Shown: positions 53,489-62,017 of the stretch, piece by piece | How the letters are laid out: every line of letters begins with the position of its first letter | Position numbering within the stretch: the first letter of the stretch is position 1 | NCBI RefSeq assembly: GCF_022539405.1 | Contig: NZ_CP054394.1 | Location: 808,501-872,500 of the forward strand | Length of the DNA stretch: 64,000 bases | Direction of reading: 5' to 3' | DNA from: Natranaerofaba carboxydovora | GTDB lineage: Bacteria; Bacillota; Natranaerobiia; Natranaerobiales; Natranaerofabaceae | Translations under genes and position numbers: made by a program | The notes under the pieces: generated by a model | Told to the model about the DNA's origin: nothing | The model's database searches: none | Seen by the model: only the letters and a program-made list of their open reading frames with translations

Positions 53489-53517
53489 TTGACACATACG
53501 GTATGTTAATATATTAT
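53489..53517 (+). promoter_or_regulatory. Sigma-A promoter of fadR and the fad genes
   Basis: TTGACA (53489-53494), a 17-bp spacer and TATTAT (53512-53517). The spacer holds a second palindrome, ACATACGGTATGT (53494-53506), which could be another regulator's site. Confidence 0.78.
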
Positions 53518-53518
53518 T

Positions 53519-53538
53519 ATGAATGAATAGTCATTCAT
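53519..53538. promoter_or_regulatory. FadR-type operator at the fadR promoter
   Basis: ATGAATGAATAGTCATTCAT has perfect 8-bp half-sites and contains an exact match to the B. subtilis FadR consensus TGAATGAMTARTCATTCA. It covers the expected transcription start, so FadR should repress its own operon until acyl-CoA binds. Confidence 0.88.
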
Positions 53539-53589
53539 AAAGGAGGGGATGAGTTAAAAAGTTATTGTAAAGTAAAGGAGAGTTGAAAA

Positions 53590-54183
53590 GTGGCAATCAA
53601 AAAAGGTGAAAAGTATGAAGCTATAATAGAAGCCGCAACCAAGGTTATTGCACAAAATGGTTATTATGAAGCAAAAGTTTCGCAAATAGCAAAAGAAGCA
53701 GAACTTGGTGATGGTACAGTTTATTTATACTTTAAAAACAAACAAGATATACTGATTTCGGTAATGGAAGAAAAAATGGGGAACTTCTTGAATTTATTAG
53801 AAAAAAGACTTAAAACCAAAAGTAGCAGTTTGGATAAATTATACTTGTTAGTTGATACCCATTTTAATTTTTTGGCAGAAGATTTTAACCTTGCCCTTTT
53901 TACTCAGGTTGAATTAAGGCAGGCAAACAAAGAAATAAGGGCAGGCATAGAGCCTTCGCTTAAGACATATTACAACATTATTTTGCAAGTATTGGAGCAA
54001 GGGATTGAAGAAAAGGTGTTTTCAGAAAATTTGAACAAACGAGCCGCTGCAAGTATGATTTTTGGAACTTTAGATGAAACAGTAACTTCTTGGGTTATGG
54101 CTGATGGTAAGTTTGATATTTTAGCAAGGGTAGATCCTGTTTATAGCCTTTTAACAAATGGTTTAAAAGGAGAAATTAAATAG
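53590..54183 (+). CDS. fadR: TetR family fatty acid metabolism regulator FadR
   Basis: The N-terminal helix-turn-helix (KYEAIIEAATKVIAQNGYYEAKVSQIAKEAELGDGTVYLYFKNKQDIL) is close to Bacillus FadR. The C-terminal ligand domain keeps TQVELRQANKEIR and MIFGTLDETVTSWVM of that family. 197 residues. By family it is released from DNA by long-chain acyl-CoA. GTG 53590 behind AAGGAGAG. An exact consensus operator lies just upstream, and it leads a set of beta-oxidation genes. Confidence 0.93.
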   Translation: MAIKKGEKYEAIIEAATKVIAQNGYYEAKVSQIAKEAELGDGTVYLYFKNKQDILISVMEEKMGNFLNLLEKRLKTKSSSLDKLYLLVDTHFNFLAEDFNLALFTQVELRQANKEIRAGIEPSLKTYYNIILQVLEQGIEEKVFSENLNKRAAASMIFGTLDETVTSWVMADGKFDILARVDPVYSLLTNGLKGEIK

Positions 54184-54209
54184 TTAAACTCTAAAAGGAG
54201 GGTGGTTAT

Positions 54210-56585
54210 GTGAAACATATAAAAAGTGCAGCAGTTATCGGTGCAGGTGTAATGGGGGCATCAATTGCTGCTTTATTAGCTAGCACGGGAATTAAGACAT
54301 TATTATTAGACATTGTACCGGATGAAGCAAAAGATAGTGAAGATAAGTCAAAGCGAAATGCCTTGGCCGATAAAGGTCTTAAGCAGGCGACGAAAGCTTC
54401 GCCGGCGGCATTTTATAGCAAAAATGATGCTGCATTGGTTGAAACTGGGAACTTGGAAGATGATTTGGATAAACTTCAAGGCGTTGACTGGGTAGTTGAA
54501 GTTGTAGTCGAAAAGATGGATATCAAAAAGAAGCTGTTCAAACAGGTAGAAGAAAACTGGAACAAAGGAACGATTGTTTCGTCAAACACTTCAGGGCTAT
54601 CAATAAACGAGATGGTTTCTGAATGTAGTGAAGAATTTCAAAAGCATTTTATGGGGACACACTTTTTTAATCCGCCAAGATATATGAAGCTGTTTGAGGT
54701 TATTCCGACTCCTAAGACTGACCCCAAATTAGTGGAATTTATGAAAGACTTTGCTACAGAACGTCTTGGAAAAGGGGTAGTTTTGGCAAAGGATACACCA
54801 AACTTTATTGGTAATCGTATAGGTGTATTTAGCATGTTATCTACGACTAAAAGAATGGATGAGCATGGTCTAACAATAGAGGAAGTTGATACCCTGACAG
54901 GAAGACCTCTCGGTAGGCCAAAGAGTGCTACTTTTAGAACACTTGATCTTGTTGGAATTGATGTATTCTATCATGTGGCTAAAAACGTTGTAGATAGGGT
55001 TAGTGACGAAAAGGAAAAAGAGGCTTTTAGGGCACCTGATTACATTGAAAAACTTGTCGAAAAAGGCAGATTGGGCTCTAAGTCTGGAGAAGGTGCATAT
55101 AAGAAAACTAAAAAAGATGGGAAAAAAGAAATACTAACTTTAGACTTAGAAACTTTGGAGTATAGAGAACAGAAAAAAGCAAAGTTCTCTTCTTTAGCGC
55201 AACTTGAGATGCTTCCTTCAAGAAAGAAGAAAATAAAAGGGCTAGTTTATTCCGAAGATAAAGCTGGAAAATTCGCCTGGGATATAACAAAAGACCTGCT
55301 ACTTTATAGTGCAAATAAAATTCCTGAAATTTCAGATGACATAGTTAGTATAGATAGAGCAATGCGCTGGGGCTTTAACTGGGATTATGGACCCTTTGAA
55401 CTTTGGGATATTATAGGTGTAGAAGACTCTGTGAAAAAGATGGAAGCTGAAGGTGAAGAAGTACCCCAGATTGTAAAAGATGTTCTTGCTACAGAAAAAA
55501 AGAGTTTTTATTTTGAAGAAGATAATCAAACCTACTACTTTGATGTTGATACAAAAAAACACAAGACTGTTGAAATTGACAGGAAAATAATAAATATTGC
55601 AAATATCAAAAAAGATGAACAGAAAATTTACAAAAAAAGCGCTGGTGCAACAATACTAGACATGGGCGATGGGATAGCATGTTTTGAAATGCACTCACCT
55701 CAAAATGCAATTGGAGTAGATATAATTAATGTAATATTAGAGAATATGGAAGATATTGAAAAAGACTTCAGGGGTATGGTTCTTGGTAGTAGGGGTAGTA
55801 ACTTCTGCGTTGGAGCTAACCTAATGATGGTACTTTTAGAAGCTCAAAACAAAGAGTGGGATCTACTTGATAGGATGATAGATAGGTTCCAAAAAGCGAT
55901 GATGACCCTTAAATACTCTCAAATCCCTGTGGTTGCAGCTCCTTATAGTGTCACAGTTGGCGGAGGCTATGAAATAACTGCTCACTGTGATTATATACAG
56001 GCTGCGGCAGAAACTTATACCGGTCTTGTAGAAGTTGGAGTAGGTGTTATCCCTGCTGCTGGAGGTTGTAAAGAACAGCTTATTAGAAGAGCAGAAAATA
56101 TGCCAAAGGATGCTGATCTAACTAAAGGCGTTAATAAAGCCTTTGAAACAATTGCCATGGCAACAGTAGCTACAAGTGCCGAAGAAGCAAAAGATCACGG
56201 CTATCATAGGTTGTCAGATGGTATAAGCATTAATGGTGATCATCAGCTTTATCATGCTAAGCAGGCTGCAATTTCAATGGCTGAGAGAGGGTATAGACCT
56301 CCAAAACCAGCACGTATAAAAGCTGTTGGAGATGGTGGATTTGCGGCAATGAAACAGGGGATATACATTCTGCACAAAGGTGGATATATATCTGATTATG
56401 ATAAGCATATAGCAGAAAAGCTAGCTTATGTCTTAAGTGGTGGAAGAGTACAAGATGGTACAGAAGTTAGTGAGCAATTTATATTAGATCTTGAAAGAGA
56501 AGCATTCTTATCTTTACTTGGTGAACCAAAAACTCAGGAGAGAATGATTAGCATGATAAACACGGGTAAACCTAAGAGGAATTAA
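54210..56585 (+). CDS. fadN: 3-hydroxyacyl-CoA dehydrogenase / enoyl-CoA hydratase FadN
   Basis: A bifunctional beta-oxidation enzyme. The N-terminal NAD-binding fold (AAVIGAGVMGASIAALLASTG) and the dehydrogenase motifs SNTSGLSINEM and GTHFFNPPRYMKLFEVIPT are followed by a hydratase domain from about residue 480 (MVLGSRGSNFCVGANLMMV, VTVGGGYEITAHCDY). 791 residues, like B. subtilis FadN. This order, dehydrogenase first, is reversed from E. coli FadB. GTG 54210 behind AAGGAGGGT. fadA follows 12 bp later. Confidence 0.95.
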   Translation: MKHIKSAAVIGAGVMGASIAALLASTGIKTLLLDIVPDEAKDSEDKSKRNALADKGLKQATKASPAAFYSKNDAALVETGNLEDDLDKLQGVDWVVEVVVEKMDIKKKLFKQVEENWNKGTIVSSNTSGLSINEMVSECSEEFQKHFMGTHFFNPPRYMKLFEVIPTPKTDPKLVEFMKDFATERLGKGVVLAKDTPNFIGNRIGVFSMLSTTKRMDEHGLTIEEVDTLTGRPLGRPKSATFRTLDLVGIDVFYHVAKNVVDRVSDEKEKEAFRAPDYIEKLVEKGRLGSKSGEGAYKKTKKDGKKEILTLDLETLEYREQKKAKFSSLAQLEMLPSRKKKIKGLVYSEDKAGKFAWDITKDLLLYSANKIPEISDDIVSIDRAMRWGFNWDYGPFELWDIIGVEDSVKKMEAEGEEVPQIVKDVLATEKKSFYFEEDNQTYYFDVDTKKHKTVEIDRKIINIANIKKDEQKIYKKSAGATILDMGDGIACFEMHSPQNAIGVDIINVILENMEDIEKDFRGMVLGSRGSNFCVGANLMMVLLEAQNKEWDLLDRMIDRFQKAMMTLKYSQIPVVAAPYSVTVGGGYEITAHCDYIQAAAETYTGLVEVGVGVIPAAGGCKEQLIRRAENMPKDADLTKGVNKAFETIAMATVATSAEEAKDHGYHRLSDGISINGDHQLYHAKQAAISMAERGYRPPKPARIKAVGDGGFAAMKQGIYILHKGGYISDYDKHIAEKLAYVLSGGRVQDGTEVSEQFILDLEREAFLSLLGEPKTQERMISMINTGKPKRN

Positions 56586-56597
56586 GGAGGGGAGAAT

Positions 56598-57773
56598 ATG
56601 ACAGAAGTTGTTATTGCAACGGGAGCCAGAACTCCTGTAGGAAGAGCTCCTAAAGGAACCCTGTCGAGGGAGCGTCCAGAAGACTTGGCTGCCCTTGTTA
56701 TCAAGGAAGTTGTTAATAGATCGGGCATAGATCCTGTGCAAGTAGAAGATGTGATATTGGGCTGTTCCTTTCCTGAAGGGGAGCAGGGCATGAATATAGG
56801 TCGTGTAGCTAGCACGAGGGCAGGCCTACCAAATGATGTTCCCGGTCAAACGGTTAATAGATTTTGTTCTTCTGGACTTCAGTCCATTTCGATGGCTGCT
56901 GAAAGAATTATGGCTGGATTTGCCGATGTGATCATAGCAGGAGGAGTAGAAAGCATGAGTATGGTCCCTATGGGTGGAAACAAGATAGCTCCAAATCCGG
57001 GACTGATAGATAATATGCCTGAAGCTTATATTACTATGGGACTTACAGCAGAAGAAGTAGCAAAAAGATATAATATCAGCCGTGAAGAACAGGACGAATT
57101 TGCCTTAGCCAGTCACCAAAAAGCGGCAAAAGCAATTGAAGAGGGAAAATTCGAAGAAGAATGTGTGCCCGTTGAGGTAAATAAAAGAACTGTTAAAAAT
57201 GGTAAGATCAAAGAAGAAAAAATTGTTTTTGATAAGGATGAAGGAGTGAGACCGAATACGACTTTAGAGAAGTTAGGTCAATTGAAACCTGTTTTTGCTA
57301 AGGATGGTTCGGTTACACCTGGTAATTCATCTCAGATCAATGATGCTGCTGCTGCAGTATTGGTGACCACTAGAGAAAAGGCTGAAGAACTTGGACTTAC
57401 TCCACTGGCGATTTTTAAAGGCTTCGGAATTGCTGGAGTTGATCCAGATGTAATGGGGATAGGACCGGCGAAAGCTATACCAAAAGCATTAGAACTTACA
57501 GGACTTTCTAAAGATGATATAGATTTATTCGAGCTAAATGAGGCATTTGCTTCTCAGGCACTATATTGTATCAACGAGCTCGGTCTTGATAAGGATAAAG
57601 TAAATGTTAATGGAGGGGCTATAGCCCTTGGCCATCCTCTTGGCTGTACTGGTTCAAAATTAACTTTGACATTACTTCACGAGTTAAAGAGAAGAGGCGG
57701 TCGTTACGGAATAGTTTCTATGTGTATAGGCGGCGGCATGGGTGCTGCTGGTGTATTTGAAAACTGTAATTAA
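56598..57773 (+). CDS. fadA: Acetyl-CoA C-acyltransferase (3-ketoacyl-CoA thiolase) FadA
   Basis: Thiolase that cleaves 3-ketoacyl-CoA. The nucleophile Cys90 is in [11 protein letters not shown], the His in [16 protein letters not shown], and the second Cys in [13 protein letters not shown]. 391 residues. ATG 56598 behind AAGGAGGGGAG. It lies between fadN and fadE exactly as in the B. subtilis fadNAE operon. Confidence 0.95.
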   Translation: MTEVVIATGARTPVGRAPKGTLSRERPEDLAALVIKEVVNRSGIDPVQVEDVILGCSFPEGEQGMNIGRVASTRAGLPNDVPGQTVNRFCSSGLQSISMAAERIMAGFADVIIAGGVESMSMVPMGGNKIAPNPGLIDNMPEAYITMGLTAEEVAKRYNISREEQDEFALASHQKAAKAIEEGKFEEECVPVEVNKRTVKNGKIKEEKIVFDKDEGVRPNTTLEKLGQLKPVFAKDGSVTPGNSSQINDAAAAVLVTTREKAEELGLTPLAIFKGFGIAGVDPDVMGIGPAKAIPKALELTGLSKDDIDLFELNEAFASQALYCINELGLDKDKVNVNGGAIALGHPLGCTGSKLTLTLLHELKRRGGRYGIVSMCIGGGMGAAGVFENCN

Positions 57774-57806
57774 TTTTTTAGAATTTGATAAAAGGGGTGA
57801 ATATTT

Positions 57807-59591
57807 GTGGCAAAAAAAGAATTGATTAAAGGTGGAGCTTATTTAATAGAAAAGATTGACCCGGAGCAGGTTTTTACACCGGAAGATTTTACTGATGAAC
57901 AAAAGATGATTTATAAAATGGCTAAAGACTTTGCTGAAGGAGAAGTTGCACCAAAAATTGAAGAACTTGAAAAGCAGGAAGAAGGGCTTGCAAAGTCCCT
58001 TGTACAAAAAGCAGGTGAGCTGGGGCTAGTTGGTGCTGATGTTCCTGAGGCTTATGAAGGAACAGAAACAGATAAAGTTAGCAGCTTTTTGATTGCTGAA
58101 GTGTTCTCTAAAGGTGGTTCATTTGCTCTTACCTATGGTGCCCATACAGGAATCGGAACCTTGCCGATAATTTATTTTGGTAACGAAGATCAGAAAAAGC
58201 GTTATCTCCCAGCTTTGGCTTCAGGAGAAAAAATGGCTGCTTATGCTTTGACAGAGCCTGGTGCTGGTTCAGATGCTATGAATATTAAAACTAAGGCTCA
58301 ATTAAGCGACGATGGTAATCATTATATCTTAAACGGATCAAAGCAGTGGATAACAAACGGTGGATGGGCAGATGTGTATGTGGTATTTGCTAAAGTAGAT
58401 GGCGAAAAGTTCTCAGCCTTTATTGTTGAGAGAGACTGGGAAGGCGTATCAACAGGTGAAGAAGAAGAAAAAATGGGGATTAAAGGTTCTTCAACTAGAA
58501 CAATAAACTTTGATGACGTAAAAGTTCCAAAAGAAAACCTATTATTTCATGAAGGTAAAGGTCATATTGTGGCGTTCAATGTGTTAAATATAGGTAGATT
58601 CAAGCTAGGGGTTGGATGCCTTGGTTCTGCTAAAGAAGCTTTAAGAGAATCAGTGAATTATTCGATGGAAAGAGAACAGTTTAAGACGCCAATTTGTAAG
58701 TTCCCAATGATAATGGAAAAAATAGCAAAAATGACCAGCAGAATTTATGCTTCTGAAAGTATGCTGTATCGTATAGCAGGGGATATTGAAGCAAATCTAG
58801 AAAATGTAGATAAAAATGCTGAAGATGCAGGAAAAGAAATTTCTAAAGCAATTGAAGAATATGCAATTGAATGTTCTATTGCGAAAACTGACGCGTCAGA
58901 AATGCTTGACTTTGTTGTAGATGAAGGTGTTCAGGTTCATGGTGGATATGGATTTAGCTCAGAATATCCAATTGAAAGGATGTATAGGGATTCAAGAATT
59001 AATAAAATTTTCGAAGGAACAAATGAAGTAAATAGGATGATAATTCCTGCAACTATTATGAGAAAAGCTCAAAAAGGCGAACTTCCTTTAATGGGAGCAG
59101 CACAAAAACTAAGAAAAGAATTAGCGTTGCCTATGGAAGCGCCAGAAAGTAATGAATTTCCTTATCCAGAAATTAAGTTATTAGAAAATGCAAAGAAAAT
59201 CTGCATGATGGTGTCTGGTGCTGCAGTTGAAAAATTCGGTGAAAAACTTCGTGACCAACAGGAAATCCTTTCTAGAATAGCGAACCTTATGATTGAAGTA
59301 TACATGATAGAAAGCAGTTTATTACGTGCTATTAAATCAGGTAAAAAAGACAAAGAAAAAGGTCAGTTAATGGCTGGAATGACCCAGTTGTATATCAATG
59401 ATAAGTGGCCATTGTTTATTGCAAATGCTAAGGAAGCTTTAAAAGCAACTGAAGAAGGAGACAATCTTGCTACCATGTTGGCTGCTCTTAAAAAATATTC
59501 TTATTACGAGGAAGAAAATATCGTAAAGTTACAGAGAGGAATAGCTAAAGGAGTTTATGAAGCTAAAGGGTATCCGTTTTCTTATCAATAA
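57807..59591 (+). CDS. fadE: Acyl-CoA dehydrogenase FadE
   Basis: A FAD flavoenzyme for the first oxidation of acyl-CoA. YALTEPGAGSDAMNIKTKA and ITNGGWADVYVVFAK bind flavin and substrate; VHGGYGFSSEYPIERMYRDSRINKIFEGTNEVNR holds the catalytic Glu region. At 594 residues it has the extra C-terminal domain of the FadE/very-long-chain type. GTG 57807 behind AAGGGGTGA. Electrons should pass to the EtfBA encoded just downstream. Confidence 0.95.
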   Translation: MAKKELIKGGAYLIEKIDPEQVFTPEDFTDEQKMIYKMAKDFAEGEVAPKIEELEKQEEGLAKSLVQKAGELGLVGADVPEAYEGTETDKVSSFLIAEVFSKGGSFALTYGAHTGIGTLPIIYFGNEDQKKRYLPALASGEKMAAYALTEPGAGSDAMNIKTKAQLSDDGNHYILNGSKQWITNGGWADVYVVFAKVDGEKFSAFIVERDWEGVSTGEEEEKMGIKGSSTRTINFDDVKVPKENLLFHEGKGHIVAFNVLNIGRFKLGVGCLGSAKEALRESVNYSMEREQFKTPICKFPMIMEKIAKMTSRIYASESMLYRIAGDIEANLENVDKNAEDAGKEISKAIEEYAIECSIAKTDASEMLDFVVDEGVQVHGGYGFSSEYPIERMYRDSRINKIFEGTNEVNRMIIPATIMRKAQKGELPLMGAAQKLRKELALPMEAPESNEFPYPEIKLLENAKKICMMVSGAAVEKFGEKLRDQQEILSRIANLMIEVYMIESSLLRAIKSGKKDKEKGQLMAGMTQLYINDKWPLFIANAKEALKATEEGDNLATMLAALKKYSYYEEENIVKLQRGIAKGVYEAKGYPFSYQ

Positions 59592-59638
59592 AGAAATAAA
59601 GAAATAAAAGGAAGAAAGTAAGCTTTGACCAAAAATTT

Positions 59639-59690
59639 TAGCCGGTTCTAATTTAAATTTAGAGCCGGCTCTTTAAAAAATCTACTTTTT
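59639..59690 (+). terminator. Probable terminator after fadE
   Basis: AGCCGGTTCTAA pairs with TTAGAGCCGGCT with one wobble; the T tract is interrupted (CTTTAAAAAATCTAC then eight T). It separates fadNAE from etfBA. Confidence 0.6.
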
Positions 59691-59702
59691 TTTATATAAT
59701 GG

Positions 59703-59730
59703 TATAATGAATGTTGTGAAATCTCATTCA
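59703..59730 (+). promoter_or_regulatory. etfBA -10 element with a degenerate FadR-like site
   Basis: TATAAT (59703-59708) lies about 65 bp before etfB; I see no good -35. TGAATG (59708-59713) and TCATTCA (59724-59730) are inverted FadR half-sites, but 10 bp apart instead of 4. In the normal 18-bp alignment only the right half is intact. A weak or altered site. Confidence 0.35.
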
Positions 59731-59774
59731 ATTAAAAAATTTTAATCAACATCAATGATTAGGGAGGTATCAAG

Positions 59775-60560
59775 ATGGATATTATCGTATGTGTAAAACA
59801 GGTGCCCGATACTACGGAAGTTCAGATCGACCCGGAAACTGGAACGCTAGTTAGGGAAGGTGTTCCAAGTATAGTTAACCCATTTGATTTAAATGCTGTA
59901 GAGGCTGCGCTGCAGCTAAAAGAAGAACATGGTGGCACGGTAACTGTTATAACAATGGGACCACCTCAGGCTAAAGATGCTTTAAAAGAATGTCTTGCCA
60001 TGGGGGCAGATGAAGCGGTCTTAATTTCTGACAAAGACTTTGCAGGGGCAGACACTTGGGCTACTTCTTATACCCTGGCAAAATCGGTGGAAGCTCTCGG
60101 AAATTACGATCTAGTTTTATGTGGAAAAGAGGCAATTGATGGGGATACTGCCCAAACAGGTCCAGGCATTGCAGAACACCTTGGAATTCCTCAGGTGACC
60201 TATCTACAAAAAATCGTTAAAGTAGAAGATGAAAAAATGCAAGTTGAAAGAGTTATTGATGGTGGAGCAGAGACAGTAGAGGTACCTCTGCCAGCGTTAA
60301 TGACTTGTGAAAAGAGCATGAACGAGCCGAGGTATGCAACTATAAAAGGTACTATGAAAGCAAATAAGAAAGAAATTCCTGAATATTCAGCACAAGACAT
60401 CAAGGCAGATCCTGAATGTATAGGGTTAAAAGGTTCTCCTACTAAAGTTAAGCGTGTATTTGCCCCGGAAAAGAAAACAGGCGGTGAAATAATAGAAGGA
60501 GAGCCAAAAGAAGCTGTACAGACACTTGTTAAAAAGCTTCAGGATGCAAATATAGTTTAA
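59775..60560 (+). CDS. etfB: Electron transfer flavoprotein subunit beta
   Basis: EtfB pairs with EtfA to carry electrons from acyl-CoA dehydrogenases. VCVKQVPDTTEVQIDPETGTL, VNPFDLNAVEAAL, GADEAVLISDKDFAGADTWATSYTLA and LCGKEAIDGDTAQTGPGIAEHLG are family blocks. 261 residues. The ADTWATSYTLA and DGDTAQTGP forms occur in clostridial ETFs of the bifurcating type, which have a second FAD here, but this cannot be proved from sequence by eye. ATG 59775 behind AGGGAGG. Confidence 0.94.
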   Translation: MDIIVCVKQVPDTTEVQIDPETGTLVREGVPSIVNPFDLNAVEAALQLKEEHGGTVTVITMGPPQAKDALKECLAMGADEAVLISDKDFAGADTWATSYTLAKSVEALGNYDLVLCGKEAIDGDTAQTGPGIAEHLGIPQVTYLQKIVKVEDEKMQVERVIDGGAETVEVPLPALMTCEKSMNEPRYATIKGTMKANKKEIPEYSAQDIKADPECIGLKGSPTKVKRVFAPEKKTGGEIIEGEPKEAVQTLVKKLQDANIV

Positions 60561-60607
60561 ATAAAAATATAACTCTTTAATTTTATAAACATCAAGGAGG
60601 GACGTAT

Positions 60608-61816
60608 ATGTCTGTTTGGATTAATGAAGAAGAATGTACGGGTTGCGAAATGTGTATTGATTCTTGCCCTTATCCGGGCGCGATAGTAATGGAAGATGAT
60701 GTAGCAAAGATAACAGAAAAATGTACTAGCTGTGGAGCATGTGAAGAAGAATGTCCTACAGGAGCTATCACTGTTGAGAAGGTAGAGGACACTAAAGCAG
60801 TAAATCTAGAAGACTATGAAGGTATCTGGGCTTATATTGAGCAGCGTGGAGGGAAAGTTAATCCTACTTCTTATGAAATACTTGGGGAAGCGAGAAGACT
60901 TGCTGATCAGCTTGGGACACATGTAGGGGCGGTAGTTATTGGTAGTGAGGTTTCCCATTTAACTGACGAAATAATTTCTTATGGAGCAGATAAAGTTTAC
61001 AAAGTAGAAGATAGCGTCTTTGAAAATTACAATACAGACCCATATACTAAAGCAATGGTTGAATTGATTCAAGAGTATAAACCAGAAATATTATTATTTG
61101 GTGCCACCTTTGATGGCAGAGATTTTGCTTCAAGAATAGCTGTAAGAATAGATACAGGACTTACAGCGGACTGTACAGAGCTATCAATAGACCCAGAGAC
61201 AAGAAACTTAGAACAAACAAGACCTGCATTTGGCGGAAACATTATGGCTACAATCCTGTGTCCGACCCGTCGCCCTCAGATGGCTACAGTTAGACCAAAA
61301 GTAATGGATGCAATAGAGCCTGATAGCAGTAGAGAGGGTGAAGTTATAGAATTTAACTCAAGTGCTTCAGAAAGTGACTTGAGAACAAAGATTTTGGATA
61401 TTGTTGAATATGCAGTTGAGACGGAAAAGCTAGAAGATGCAGATATAATTGTTTCAGGTGGTCGTGGATTAGGTAATCCTGATGGATTTGAGACTATTAA
61501 GGATCTTGCTCAAACAATAGGTGGAGCTATGGGAGCTTCAAGGGCTACAGTTGACGCTGGTTGGATACCTCACCATCATCAGGTTGGCCAGACAGGAAAA
61601 ACTGTTAAGCCTAAGCTTTATATCGCCTGTGGTATTTCAGGAGCTATTCAGCACCTAGCTGGTATGCAGACTTCAGATACAATTGTAGCAATTAACAAAG
61701 ATCCTGAAGCACCGATCTTTGAAGTTGCTGATTATGGTATAGTAGGTGATCTATACGAAGTCATTCCTATATTAAAAGCTGAATTGCAAAAGGCTTTAGG
61801 AAAAGAAGCCGGGTAA
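60608..61816 (+). CDS. etfA: Electron transfer flavoprotein subunit alpha with N-terminal two-cluster ferredoxin domain
   Basis: The first 60 residues are a ferredoxin: Cys10, 13, 16, 20 and Cys39, 42, 45, 49 fit two [4Fe-4S] clusters. A normal EtfA follows, with the FAD domain from about residue 280 (SGGRGLGNPDG, GGAMGASRATVDAGWIPHHHQVGQTGKTVKP, IACGISGAIQHLAG). 402 residues against about 320 for ordinary EtfA. Such fusions are known from anaerobes, for example CarE of Acetobacterium, and suggest electron exchange with ferredoxin. ATG 60608 behind AAGGAGGGA. Confidence 0.95.
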   Translation: MSVWINEEECTGCEMCIDSCPYPGAIVMEDDVAKITEKCTSCGACEEECPTGAITVEKVEDTKAVNLEDYEGIWAYIEQRGGKVNPTSYEILGEARRLADQLGTHVGAVVIGSEVSHLTDEIISYGADKVYKVEDSVFENYNTDPYTKAMVELIQEYKPEILLFGATFDGRDFASRIAVRIDTGLTADCTELSIDPETRNLEQTRPAFGGNIMATILCPTRRPQMATVRPKVMDAIEPDSSREGEVIEFNSSASESDLRTKILDIVEYAVETEKLEDADIIVSGGRGLGNPDGFETIKDLAQTIGGAMGASRATVDAGWIPHHHQVGQTGKTVKPKLYIACGISGAIQHLAGMQTSDTIVAINKDPEAPIFEVADYGIVGDLYEVIPILKAELQKALGKEAG

Positions 61817-61851
61817 TCTAGGCTGAAATAAAAGGGTGATATAACTAAATA

Positions 61852-61897
61852 GGGCAGTTCTCAAAAATTAGTTCGAGAATCTGCCCTTGTATTTTTA
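61852..61897 (+). terminator. Terminator after etfA
   Basis: GGGCAG-CTC pairs with GAG-CTGCCC across a bulged stem (61852-61886), followed by TTGTATTTTT. It ends the etfBA unit. Confidence 0.8.
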
Positions 61898-61907
61898 TGC
61901 CAGCGGC

Positions 61908-61925
61908 TGAATGATCGTTCAGTCA
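61908..61925. promoter_or_regulatory. FadR-like operator before the acyl-CoA ligase gene
   Basis: TGAATGA-TCGT-TCAGTCA has the 7-4-7 layout of the FadR site. The left half is exact; the right half differs at one base from TCATTCA. It lies about 90 bp before the ligase start, so the ligase should share control with fadR-fadNAE. Confidence 0.65.
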
Positions 61926-62017
61926 TTGGCAAAAAGAGCGCTAACAATAGAGTTAATGACGCGACCAGAATTATCGGAAAATTGGCAAATTTTTATATAA
62001 AAAGGGGAGATTGACAA

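Noticed and set aside
53539-53560. Two-codon leader peptide (ATG AGT TAA) before fadR
   Set aside because: The ribosome-site-like G run touches the ATG without any spacing, so initiation there is unlikely.
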